The position numbers were made by a program, and so were the translations under genes. A stretch of DNA of 64,000 nucleotides from Zopfochytrium polystomum. Its lineage: Eukaryota > Chytridiomycota > Chytridiomycetes > Chytridiales > Chytridiaceae. Location: the NCBI GenBank assembly GCA_025765615.1, contig JAIVFJ010000088.1:124001-188000 (forward strand). The letters run 5' to 3'. The first letter of the stretch is position 1, and each line of letters starts with the position of its first letter. The notes beneath the pieces were generated by a model. The model was not told where the DNA came from. It ran no database searches and saw nothing but the letters and a program-made list of their open reading frames with translations. Shown piece after piece: positions 23,189 through 34,959 of the stretch.

Positions 23189-24504
23189 TTCTTGATTCGC
23201 CGCCGAGGAGAAGTCACACCACGACAAGCCCGTCTTTGAGCGTTAGTCGTTTCTCTCTCTGGTCGACTCCTCCCCGTCGTCGCCCGATCGTGTCTGAACC
23301 TCCTAACCGCTATCGTTCTCCTCCTCGATCGCTCAGCCCTCCTCACAGCACCGTTCGAGACGGGACCTCCTTCTATTTTTTCGATCTTTTTTTGTTCGTC
23401 TTTCTGCGCAACCTCACGCGGCGAGCCCAGTTGGGGAGGCAGTTGGAGTAGTAGAAGGCTGGTTGGTGTCGACCGGTTGCACCGTCGCTACCCGGCAACC
23501 GTGGGAGGGGGGGTCAAGGCAGATCTCCGTGTGTGTAGGTGTGGTTTGAGGTCGACGGATGGGTTGGTGGTGGTGGTGGGGTGGCGGTGTTGAAGAGTCG
23601 AGGGTGGAGGGTGGTGGTAGTGGGGTCCGTTCTCGACCGCAACAGCACAGATGTAGCAGCAGGCTGCTTGTTGCGCTTGCCCGCTTGATAAGAGTGGGAG
23701 TCAACCGCCAAGGTACGTCTGCGCGCAGGGCTTTGGTGGGTGGGGAAGGTACGCAGAGCGCGCGTGCGTGTGGTGTGGCACGGGGCGTCGCGCGGTGAAC
23801 GAAGAGCGAGGAGGCGGTCCTGTTGTTGTTCTGTTGGTGTTTGTTGCTGGAGGGGGCGTGATCCTTTTTTTTTGTTTTATTCTATTTTTTTTTTGTTTTT
23901 TTTTTGTTCGTTCGTTTTCCTCACTTTTTTGATATCTTGCGCTGCTGTCTGTCTGTCTCTCTCTGTCTCTCTCTCTCTTCATCATGTCTATCTCAATCGG
24001 TGTGATTGCCTGTCTGTCTGTCTGTCTCCTCTGTCTCCGTCTGTTTGCCATCATCATCTCCACCTTGCTTCGCGAAATTGTCGAGACTGCCGCTTTTGAT
24101 CATGATTGAAAGAAAGGTCACGGGCGGGTCGACATGGAAAGAGCAGTAGAAGAAGGTGAACAAGATGAAGAAGTAGACGAAGACGAAGAAGAAGAAGAAC
24201 AAGAAGAACACACACTTCCCCCCATTGCAAGGGCCTGCTGCTGCTGCTGCTGCTGGCTTTTACCCTTCGCAAGTGTCCGCATCAAGCAGTCCTTTGCCTT
24301 CTTCTTCATTTCCCAGCGGCATTCTCTTCGCTGATTTGGCTTCCTTCGCACGCTCCTCCTTGCTCGGAATGATAAACCAGCACAAACGCGTTCTTATAGG
24401 GAAAATAGGTAGATGCAAGCATCTTCCCATCGTTTGCACATGCTCTCGCTTTCTCGCCAGTAATAAATACTCGCCCTGCTCGCCTTTGAACCAAAAACGC
24501 TGAC
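23189..24504. other. divergent promoter region
   Basis: A 1.3-kb region between the start of the Sds3-like gene (minus) and the ABC transporter (plus). It has pyrimidine-rich stretches, CTGT repeats near 23945-24040 and GAA/GAC triplet repeats near 24160-24215. No gene seen. Confidence 0.5.
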
Positions 24505-27500
24505 ATGGCCAGCGCTGCTGTCGCCGTCGCCACCGCAACCGCGCGACGGTTGACCCCCCTCCTGTCCAACAACACACTACGGCGGTGTGCCCCCGCGTCT
24601 CTGCTGCCGCTGCTGCTGCTGCCGCCGCCGCCGCACGCTCCTCCGCCGTCTTCTTTCCCATCGTCGACCTGGACGCAGGCCGCCGCGCGTCTGTCATCTT
24701 CGTTGTCGTCGTCGTCGGCCTCCTCCGCCGCCGTCGGCGGCCGCCCGCTCGCGTCTCTAATCCAGTTTCCGCCGCGGTGGCCGCCGCCGGCCTCGCCGCA
24801 CGCCGGCGCCCGGCCCTCCGCGACGTCTGCATTCGCCGCATTCCGCCTCACCGGCTCAAGATCCGTGTCGTCGTCGTCCTCGTCGTCGTCGTCCTCCTCC
24901 TCGTCGACTCCCACCGCCGGCCCACCCACCCCATCATCGCACCACGCCTGGACGATCGCCGCCGTCGCCGTCGCCGCCGCCGCTGCCGCAGCAGCAGCAG
25001 GACTCTTGTCCTCCCTGCCGCCAGAGACCGCCGGCGCCGTCGAGTGCGCGCCAGCCGGCCGCTCCCCCGCCGTCCCGGCCGGCACCACCGATGACGACGC
25101 CGACGACGACGACGACGGCGACATGGCGCTTGCGACCGCCGGAGCCGAGGGCAACAACACCGCGCGCGCCGCGTCCGCCGCCGCCGCCGCCGCGGCGTCG
25201 CCAGAGCTGTCCAACGCCGAGCTGATGCGCGAGATCTGGCGGCTGCTGAGGCCCGACTGGCCGCTGTTTGTCGCGGTGAGGGAAGGGCGAAAGAGAGAGC
25301 CGCGATCGGGGGGGTGGTTTTATTCTGACCAGGATCTTTCTCGAAACGCTAACCATTCCCCGATCAGATCATCTTCGTCACCAGCGCCGTCGCCACCGTC
25401 GCCATCGTCACCCCGACCGTCATCGGCGAGCTCGTCACCGTCGTGCAGTCCCTCACGTCGTCGTCGTCGTCTTCATCCGCGGCGGCAGCGGCGGCGGCGG
25501 CGCCCTTGGACCACCCGTCGGCTGCGGGGGCTCTAGCGGCGCCACTGACGGACCTTGCCGGCCCGGCGACCAAGCTGCTCGGCCTGTTCCTCCTGCAGGG
25601 GCTGCTGACCTTTGCCGACATTGCCCTCGTCGCGCGGCTCGGCGAGGCGGTCGCCCTGCGCATGCGCAGGGAGCTCGCCGCGAACTTGCTCGCCCAGGAC
25701 GTTGCGTTCTTTGACAAGCGCATGGGCGGCGAGGTTGTCGGCAGGCTGACGACGGACGTCGCAGAATTCAAGGTTTGTGGGTGGAGGAGCCGGAGTGATT
25801 CATACGTGTGTGGTTGTTCGTGTGTGTGTCGTCTGAAACGCTCCCACCCCCCAAAAAAAAACCAAAAAACAACGAAGCACACCTTCAAACTAGTAATCAC
25901 GCAAGGCCTCAAATGTGTCGCCCAAGTCCTCGGCACCGCCGTCCAGCTCGTCCGCACCTCGCACACCCTGACCCTCGCCCTGCTCTGCACCATGCCCTTC
26001 CTCTACGTCGCCATGACCCTCTACGGCGCCTTCCTCCGCCGCGCCTCCCGCTCCGCCCGCCTCGCCGACGGCCGCGCCGCCGCCGTCTTTGGCGAGGCCG
26101 TCGCGAATATCAGGACCGTGCACGCCTGCGCCGCCGAGGACGCCGAGCTGGACGTCTACCTCGACGCCGCCGGCGCGTCCGCGAGGATGAACGGGTGGCT
26201 CGGGTTTCATATTGGGTTGTTTCAGGGTATAAGCTCTCTTGTTTCTCCTTCCCCTTCCCCCCCTACCCCCCGGATGAGACTATTCACACTTGCACCCCCA
26301 CCTACAAAAAAACAAAAAAACCAAAAAAGGCCTTACGAACGCCTCGATCGGCAGCATGATCCTCCTGATCCTCTTTTACGGCGGCACGCTCGTCGTCCGC
26401 GGCGACATGACCGGCGGCCAGCTCATGACCTACATGGTCGCCACCCAGAACGCACAGCGCGCCCTCGCCCAGGTCGGCGTCCTCTTTGGCCAGCTCGTCA
26501 AGTCGCTCGGCGCCGCCGCCCGCGTGCTCGAGTACGCGAGAGCCGTGCCCGCCGTCAGGATCAAGGAGGGCCTCCGCGTCGAGACGGTCAGGGGCGATAT
26601 CGAGTTTCGGGACGTGGAGTTTGAGGTGAGGAAGGGTTGGGGGAGGAGCGGACTAATAACAACGGGGCAGCGGCTCACCCGTTAATAATTAATCTCGCAC
26701 TAGTACCCGACGCGGCCGGGTCAAAAGGTCCTCGAGCGGTTCAACCTTAAGATCCCGGCTGGAAAGGTCGTGGCCTTGTGCGGAGCCAGCGGCAGCGGAA
26801 AGAGCACTGTTGGACAGGTGTGTTTTTTTTTTGTTGTTTTTTTGTTTTTTTATTTTTGAAGGGAATGCATCAGTCTAAGCGCTCGCGCGTGCACACACAC
26901 ACCCGCAAAACAACAACAACAACAACACAAAAAAAAAAATCCAAAAAAAAAAAACAAAGCTCATCGAACGCTTCTACGACCCCACCTCGGGCACCATCAC
27001 GCTCGACGGCCGTCCCCTCCGCCATCTCTCCCCGCACCACCTGCGCGCGCACGTCGGCTACATCAACCAGGAGCCGACGCTCTTCGCCACCAGCATCCGC
27101 GAAAACATCCGCTACGCGCGGCCGGGGGCCACCGACGCGGACGTGCGCCGCGCCGCGCGCGCCGCCAACGCCGACGGGTTCATCGAGGCGTTTGAGAACG
27201 GCTACGACACGGTCGTCGGCGAGCGCGGCGTCGCGCTGTCGGGCGGGCAGAGGCAGCGCATCGCCATTGCGAGGGCTGTCCTGGGCGACCCCGCCGTGCT
27301 GATTTTGGACGAGGCTACGTCCGCCTTGGACAGTTGAGTTCTCCCTTTCCCCCACCCACCACGTATTAAACCCGGGGGGGCAAACCCTCGCGGAAAAAAA
27401 AAAAAAAAACAAAAAAAAAAAAAACAAACAAACTCGAAACACAAAACAACCGCGCGGTCGTCGTTCGTCGTTCGCGTGCGGTCACCGCAGACGAGTCGGA

Positions 27501-28111
27501 ACGCCTCGTGCAGGACGCGCTCGAGAAGCTGATGAAGGGCCGCACCGTCCTCGTCATTGCCCGTATGAGTGTTTTTTTTTTTTTTAGTTTGACGAAGGCG
27601 TCGGGTCCGTCTGTCTGTCTGTCTGTCTCGTCTCACTCTACTCTCTACTGTCCCACCAAACAAAAACAAAAAAAAACAACGTAAAAACAAACACAGACCG
27701 CCTCAGCACGATCCGATCGGCCGACACCATCGTCGTCATGAGCGCCGACGGCAAGGAGGACCGCGCGGACGGCAACGTGGTCGAGAAGGGTGAGTGCTTT
27801 GGTTGTTGTTTTGTTGGTTGGTTTGGGGGGGGTGGAGTTTATTGGGCTCTTGGAACACTCCCTTTCCCCTTTTTCTTTTTTTTTCTCTCTTTTGTCTCTT
27901 TTTTTCTCTCTCCACTCACACACGCACACGCACTCAACCCGTACAACGACACAACAACTACAAACAACAACAAACAAACGAAAAAAAAAAAGGCACCCAC
28001 AACGAGCTGATGCGCAAGCGCGGCGCGTACTACCGCTTGTACACCCAGATGGAGGGGGCCGCGGCGGCCGAGGCGGCGGCGGCGGCGGAGCGCGGGGGCA
28101 GGTGGTGGTGA
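24505..28111 (+). CDS. ABCB8-like: mitochondrial ABC half-transporter, ABCB8 type
   Basis: Nine exons (24505-25275, 25368-25772, 25878-26226, 26330-26625, 26704-26817, 26960-27332, 27491-27562, 27697-27789, 27993-28111) give 863 residues with all phases kept. A long low-complexity N-terminus, probably with an import signal, precedes one six-helix transmembrane domain; exon 2-3 reads [19 protein letters not shown], very like ABCB8. The nucleotide-binding domain has Walker [10 protein letters not shown] (split from [11 protein letters not shown] by an intron), Q-loop INQEPTLF, signature LSGGQRQR, Walker [13 protein letters not shown] and H-loop VIAHRLST. Half-transporters work as dimers in the inner membrane; ABCB8 is linked to iron export and the mitoKATP channel. 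Closely related ABCB10-type is the alternative. The exon 3 acceptor must be the AG at 25877, because the one at 25893 gives a stop. Confidence 0.9.
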
Positions 28112-28810
28112 CGTGTTCGTGGTTGAGAGCGCGGGTAAAAAAAATATACAGGGAAAAGGTCTGTCGAACCGCTCGTAATTCCCTCCCGCCCAATTTTTTT
28201 TTTTGTTTTTTTTTTTTTTTTTTGTTCCTTTGGGAATTGAGAGCAAACGAGGTGGGGTGCGTTTAGATTTATCTTTTTGTTTTAGCGGGTTGCTTGCTTT
28301 CTTTTTCTCTTCTTTGTTTGGAATCCCGCCCGACGACCGGGTTAGGTTGTGGTAGCAGTAGCAAGGAGTGGGTAAAAACTGTCGCACGCGCGCGGGCGCG
28401 CGCGCGTGTGTGTGTGTGTGTGTGTCTGTGTTTGTGTGTATGTCAAATCGTAGTTCGAGGTCAGGAGGGTGGTATCGGAAGAACGCGGGAAAGAGCGAGG
28501 GAGGGAGGGGGAAGGAGATTGGAAGATAGCGAGGAGAGTCCCGACAATTCGAGACAACGGATGGACGGAGGGACGGAACGCGAAACGGACGGCCTGACTG
28601 ACTGAACACTGGCATGGATGGTTGGGCGGGAGCGCAAACTGACGGACAAAGCCTGCAAGATGGGAAAGAGAGGAGAGTGAGGGAGTGAGTGAGTGGAAAA
28701 TGTGGGGAACATTTTGGTTTTGCTGGGGGCGGCAGGCCGCTCGGCTGGAATCGAGAGACATCGCTGGTTGGAGATTTGGAGACATGGACAGAGAGAGCGA
28801 GCGAGGGAGC

Positions 28811-28853
<43 letters not shown>

Positions 28854-29840
28854 CGGGCGGGCGGGCGGGCGTGTCGGGAGCGAGTGCTCATCAACGGTGA
28901 ACGAGAGAGACAACACACACTTTTTTTTTTGGTTTTGTTTCGTTTTTGTTTCCGATTTTTGCCCAGATTTATCCTGGCCCAAAAAAGCCTGCCTTGGATG
29001 GAAAGAAAAAAAAAAAAAATCTCATCTTTCTTCGTTTTCTTCTTCTTCTTCTTCTTCTTGTCGACTCGAACACACACACACACACACACACACGTCCGGC
29101 TTTCGGAAGAAGGCATTGGCTCTTTGATTGAATGAATGAATGAATGGGTTGACTTGACTCGCGCTGCTCGCCTTTTTGGAAATTGTGAATAATATTTAAT
29201 AAATAATTTGCAACTTGCTGTCGCTTGCTTGCTTGCTTGCTTGCCTTGCTTACGCCATTTTTTCGCACCGCGAGCGAGACAAGAAGCCGCTGGCCGGCAT
29301 GAAATGAAGTGCATCAGGAAGATAAGCAAAGAAAAAAAAAAAAAAGTCGCTTTTGTTTGTCTGTTTGTTTGTTTGTTTGTTTGCTTGCTGTTTTTTTTCT
29401 TTCCTTTTTTTTTTCTCTTCTCTTCCCTTTGCGGAATTTATTATTGTAGACAACGGATTGGGCAATTTATCCTGCAACTGTCCGTCCGTCTAAACCACGT
29501 TAATCTGGGCGAAAAAAATTTTTCCAACCACCCACCCGTTGTTTCCTTTTCCATTTTTTTTTTTTTTTTCAATTTCTGGTGCGCCGCGCGCAACAGCAGA
29601 GAGGAGCTGAACCTTTTCTTTTTTTTTTCTTTCTTTCCCAAATAATCCCAAATAACCCAAACCACTCCCCTCTTGCGATCGGGGTCCTCCCAAGTTGCCT
29701 GTCTCGAGCGGCCTCCGGCCGATTTCTGTCTCCCTGTCCCATTCCCCCTGCCGCCCCGCGTGCTGTCTCTCTTCTGGGCCGCCAGAAGAGAGACAGCAGT
29801 GCAGCAGCTTGATGATAATGATGCGGTTGCAGAGTGTCCG

Positions 29841-29851
29841 CTCTCTCTCTA

Positions 29852-29940
<89 letters not shown>

Positions 29941-29952
29941 GTCTCTCTCTCT
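29841..29952 (+). repeat. (CT)n tract in PMA1 promoter
   Basis: Imperfect CTCTCT repeat ending about 25 bp upstream of the TATA box of the H+-ATPase gene. Confidence 0.9.
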
Positions 29953-29976
29953 TCCTAGCATTGGGTCTGTGGAGAG

Positions 29977-29985
29977 TATATAAAA
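29977..29985 (+). promoter_or_regulatory. TATA box of PMA1
   Basis: TATATAAAA directly after the CT tract. The ATG lies about 690 bp downstream, so a long leader or an untranslated first exon is implied. Confidence 0.5.
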
Positions 29986-30675
29986 CCCAAACGACCGCCT
30001 CCCCACCTTCCGATCACGCCCTCCACATTCCCTCCACTCACTGCAGTTCCTGCAACCTCGTGCGACTTTTTCTTTTTCCCCTTCCCACCCTCCGCCACCC
30101 GACCGTTAGCGGTACCGCTTTCCTTTCGTCCCGCCGGCGAACGCAACGCGAAGAAACGCTTGGAACCAGAAAAAAGGTAAACTACACAACTCGTAACACT
30201 GCCCACGCGACCGGGTTTCCCACGGAGCGTACCTACCAATCTGGCCCGGCTGGCCAGGATCCAACCACCCCCGACCCAACCACAATCCACCCGTCAGCTT
30301 CCAACGCGTTCCGCATCGTCCTGATCTCCTCACCGTCCATGCTGCTCGAAAGCTGTCGTCGTCGTCGTCGTCGTTGTTGTCGTCGACACGTTGCCCTCGT
30401 TTCCTTACGCCCCTCGCCCTTCAAAGCGTCCCCCTCGAACCCATCGAATCCCCTCAATCTCCCTCGTCGTTCCCCCCCAAATTTGTCCCCGATTCCGATT
30501 CAACCTATGCCCTCGCCATCTTCCTTCGATGCCCTTCTCCTTGCCCCGCCTCCCTGTCTATGCAACCCTCTTGCGCAACCTCCGCCCTCCCTCAACAGTT
30601 TTGAACCAACGCCCTGATCAAATCCCCTCCTTTCCGTCCGTCCAAAATGCAGCGCAGTACTGAGTCTCTGCGACA

Positions 30676-33600
30676 ATGACTGAACACAAGGACACCGTTG
30701 GTAAGTTTTCGTCGTCGTCGTTGAAATTCGCCTTTTTTGCTGTTCAACAGTACCGCTTACGCAACACCCCCCTTTGACCCAAAAAAAAAAAAAAAAAAAA
30801 AAAACCAGAGGTAGCAGAGAAACAGGGCCTTGAAGTAAAGGAGGCAATCCATGTTGAAGTAACCGAAGAGCTTGACGCCGAGCTCGAGGAGCTTTTGCAC
30901 ACGGAGCCGCTCTCCGGTCTCACCGACGCCGAAGTCGAGGTCCGCCTTGCCAAGTTTGGCAAGAACGAAATCCCCGAAAACAAGACAAACCCTCTGCTCA
31001 AGTTCCTGTCGTACTTCCTTGGCGCCATCTCGTACCTGCTCGAAGTCGCTTGCATTCTCGCCGCCATCTTCCAGGACTGGATCGACTTCGGTATCCTGCT
31101 CTTTGTGCTGATCGTCAACGCCTGCATCGGTTACTTTGAAGAAGCCCGCGCCGAATCCGCCCTTGATGCCCTCAAGAACACCCTCGCCCTCAAGTCGCGC
31201 TGCTGGCGCAACGGCAAACTCGTCGAAGTCGACTCGAACCTCCTCGTCCCCGGCGACGTCATTGCGCTCCGTCTCGGCGACATCATTCCCGCCGACTGCC
31301 GCCTCCTCGGCATCGGCGTGACGGGCGAAATCACCGAAGGCACCCTGCAGATCGACCAGTCCGCGCTCACCGGCGAGTCGCTCCCCGTCAACAAGGCGAA
31401 GGGCGCCACGGCGTACTCCTCCTCCATCGTCAAGCAGGGCCAGATGCTCGCCGTCGTCACGAAAACCGGTATCAACACCTACATTGGCCGCGCCGCGAAC
31501 CTCATCGCCATCACCACCGAGGAGGGCCACTTCCAAAAGGTCGTCAACGCCATCGGCAACTTTTTGATCATCATCACCGTCGTCATGGCCGTCGTGCTCT
31601 TCTTTGTCCGCGTGTGGGGTGTCAAGACCCTCAACGAACTTGGCGAGGAAAAGGACGTCGGCAGCCGTGTGAAGGACGCGCTCCTCGAGGTGCTGATTCT
31701 GACTGTCGCTGCCATCCCCGTCGGTCTTCCCACCGTCTTGTCCGTCACCATGGCTGTCGGCGCGTCCCAGCTCGCCAAGAAGAAGGTTATCGTCAAGCGT
31801 CTTACCGCCATTGAAGAGTTGGCCTCCGTCTCGATCCTCTGCTCTGGTTAGTATTTTTTTTTTCTTCTTATATGTGTTCCGTTTCTCTCGCCCTCGAAAC
31901 GCTCGCTTACCGCATTTCTTTGACAGACAAGACCGGAACTCTTACGCTCAACGAGCTCACCTTTGACGTTCCGTTCCTGGCCAACAAGGGAAACACCACC
32001 AACGACTTTGAGGGCACTGGCGTCAAGTACACCGACCAAGAGCTTCTGCTGACCTCTTTCTTCGCCTCCGAGCCTGGCGCGCAGGACGCTATCGAGTCTG
32101 CCATCCGTGCCGCCGCGCAGGAGCGCGTCGAGGTGCTCGCCAACCGCACCGAGCAGGACCACAACATCCCGGGCTACAAGGTCAACAACTTTATCCCATT
32201 CAACCCGACGTCAAAGTACACGGAAGCCACCGTCACCGACCTCGCCACCGGCAAGCAGTTCCGCTGCATCAAGGGCGCGCCCCAGGTCATCGTCCGCATG
32301 GTTGGCGGCCACGACCAAGCTGTCAACGCCGTCAACGACTTTGCTCGCCGCGGTCTCCGCGCCCTCGGCGTTGCCCGCACCGTCGACGACGCCATGACCA
32401 AGTTTGAGATGGTCGGCATGATCTCGCTGCTCGACCCGCCCCGCCCGGACTCTGCGCAGACCATCAAGGAGTGCGGCGAGCTTGGCATCGGCGTCAAGAT
32501 GATCACGGGTGACCAGCAAATCATCGCCAAGGAAGTCGCCGCGCGTCTCGGCATGCAGCGCACCATCCTCGACGCGCACAAGCTGATCGACGACTCGATC
32601 GACGAGGCCGCCATCACCGACCGTGTCGTCAAGGCCGACGGTTTCGCCCAGGTCATCCCCGAGCACAAGTACAAGGTCGTCGAGCTCCTCCAGCGCCGCG
32701 GTTTCCTCGTCGGCATGACCGGTGACGGTGTCAACGACGCCCCCGCCCTCAAGAAGGCCAACGTCGGTATCGCCGTCGAGGGCTGCACCGACGCCGCCCG
32801 CTCCGCCGCCGACATTGTGCTCCTCGCCGCCGGCCTCAACACCATCGTCGACGGCGTCAAGACGTCCCGCGCCATCTTCCAGCGCATGCGCTCTTACGCC
32901 CTCTACCGTATCGCCTCGACCATCCACTTCCTGCTCTTCTTCTTCTTCACCATCGTCACCTACAACTTTTCGCTGCCCGCCCGTCTCATCATCCTGATCG
33001 CCGTCCTCAACGACGCCGCCACCCTGGTCATCTCGGTCGACAACGCCAAAATCTCGCGCCGCCCGGACAAGTGGCGTCTCGGCCAGCTCATGGTGCTCTC
33101 GGCGCTCCTCGGCGTGTTGCTCATGCTCATCTCGCTCGCCCACTTTTACGTCGCCTGGTTCCATTTTGGCCTGTCCCCTTACGACATCTCGACCGCGGAC
33201 CACGAAGGCACGCTCCCGATCCTCCAGACCATCATGTACCTGCAGATCTCGTCGTGCCCGCACTTTGTCATCTTCTCGACCCGCGTGCAGGGCTACTTTT
33301 GGGAGTCGATACCCTCGGTGATCTTCATCATCGCCGTCGGCGGCACCCAGATCTTTGCCATGTTCATGTCCATCTACGGCATCAAGGCCTTTGAGGCCAC
33401 CGCCATCGGCTGGGCCTGGGGCGCCTCGGTCCTCGCCATCTCCACCGTCATCTTCATGATCCTCGACGTCGTCAAGGTCATGGTCATCCGCTACTGGTCC
33501 TTTGAGCTCACCGCCAAGCTCTGGCCCACGAAGCAGCGCACCGCCGAACTCCGCCGCCGCGTCGCCGCGAAAAAGGTCCACGACAGGATCTACACCCACG

Positions 33601-33716
33601 TCGACAAGATCCGGAGGGTCGTCACCATCCACAACGCTCTCGCGCAGTGGAAGGCGGCGAGCGCCAAGAAGATGCGCCCCGCGCTGTCGGCGGAGACGGT
33701 CGTTGTTGTGAACTGA
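30676..33716 (+). CDS. PMA1: plasma-membrane H+-ATPase (P-type IIIA)
   Basis: Three exons (30676-30700, 30809-31846, 31927-33716) give 950 residues, close to fungal Pma1 (about 920). Exon 1 holds only MTEHKDTV. It has the actuator loop LTGESLPV, phosphorylation site CSDKTGTLT (split by intron 2 between Ser and Asp), KGAPQVIVRM, the MITGDQ motif, and hinge GMTGDGVNDAPALKKANVGI. About ten membrane helices are present, with AIPVGLPTVLSVTMA before the phosphorylation site and VLNDAATLVISVDNAK after it. The enzyme pumps protons out at the cost of ATP and energises nutrient uptake. The C-terminal tail is basic (RRRVAAKKVHDRIY). The start is the only ATG giving a short first exon in phase. Confidence 0.95.
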
Positions 33717-34950
33717 GCGGAGCGAGGCGGTGTTCGTTGGATTGCCTCTATCTCTTTTTTTTTTTTTCTTTTTTTTTTCCACCTGCCTTTTTCTGTGCGG
33801 TCGGAGTTTGGTTGGCTCGGGTCCGCTTGCGACGGTTGAGCGTTGGGAACGCGAGGGGGGAAGGGGGGAGCCTAATTCCCCACCCCCACCCGCTCTCCTG
33901 AAACGCACCGTCGAACAGACTCATGACGCCTATAGCACTATGGAACGTGGGAGGAAAGGGAGGGAAAAGGGAGGTTTGCGGAGCTTGCAAGGTTCCCCGA
34001 ACCTTTTTCTTTTTCTTTTTTTCTTTCTTTTCTTTTTGGTGGTGTACATCGTTTCGTTTGTGTTTTTTGTTCTCACCTGCAAAAACTTTCTCTACTTTTT
34101 TTTTTTTTTTTGTGTGATTCCTTTTTTTTTTTTCTTTCCTTCTCTTCTATCTTTGTTCCTTTCTCATCATTTTCTTTCTCCTCCTCCTCCTCTTTACATT
34201 TTCCCGTCCCCCTTCCCCCCGACCAAAGCACGAAAAAAAGAAGCCTCTTTCTCCTGCTTGCCCCTCTCCTCTCTCTCGCCGAGTACTGAGGGCAATACAC
34301 TTGGTTTGCAAACCTCCTTACGTCGTCCTGCGATGTGCACGTGGCTTTTACTCTTGTCTTCATTTCGCTCACCAAAGGGGAAAAAAAAGAAGAGAAAAAT
34401 ATGGAAGGGTCCTGTTTAAACTGCTGATAACTGTTAAAACGTTGGGTCGAAATGCAGGGATGGTGTTTTTTTTTTCAGACAAAGTCAGATATTCGAATAT
34501 CTCGACACTTGTCAGACAAAATGTCATTTGACAAAAGAACCGGGGGTGATTTTGGGCCAAGCACATTCGCTCTCCGAAAGGAGCAGACAAGGACTGAACA
34601 ACGGGCGGAGACTTATCTAGCATATCAGACGAAGTCGGTTTTCACAAACCTTTGTCTGACGTGTATCAGATACACAACCCTGGCCAAATGCCATCGACCC
34701 AAACATGCAGCCAGGGAAAGAAGTCTTCGGGCACTTGAGAGATTGCCCAACTCGTTCGCTGCAATTTTTTTTTATTTTTGTGAAGAAATCTCTTCGACCA
34801 CCCCAGCCTATTTTTTTTTTTTTTTTTTTTTTGAGGCAGTGTTCCTGTGTGCATGGAGCGTAGATGGTGGATTGCCAATTGCTCGCGCCAAATCAATAAT
34901 CAAACACAAATTTTTGTTGACTTGATACCACCCCTTGGAGCAAAATTTCC
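33717..34950. other. intergenic, poly-T rich
   Basis: Downstream of PMA1. Many T-runs (33760-33780, 34090-34135, 34811-34832) and C/T-rich sequence. From about 34430 the composition becomes AT-rich, with short palindromes such as GATATTCGAATATC at 34488. No gene seen. Confidence 0.5.
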
Positions 34951-34959
34951 AGCCATTTT

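Larger units (their letters stand above)
28112..30675. other. long intergenic/PMA1 upstream region, microsatellite-rich
   Basis: A 2.5-kb region with (TG)n at about 28407-28430, (GA)n at 28815-28851, poly-A/T runs, (CA)n at 29071-29094 and long CT tracts at 29841-29950. The last 700 bp before the PMA1 ATG contain a TATA box and a pyrimidine-rich leader. I see no additional gene. Confidence 0.6.

Noticed and set aside
32211..33908. 565-residue minus-strand frame opposite PMA1
   Set aside because: It is a shadow of the C-ending codons of the H+-ATPase, rich in Asp/Gly/Val with no motifs.
34488..34560. Short palindromes (GATATTCGAATATC, GTCAGACAAA/TTTGTCTGAC)
   Set aside because: They could be a transposon end, but I found no matching partner beyond the transposase relic.
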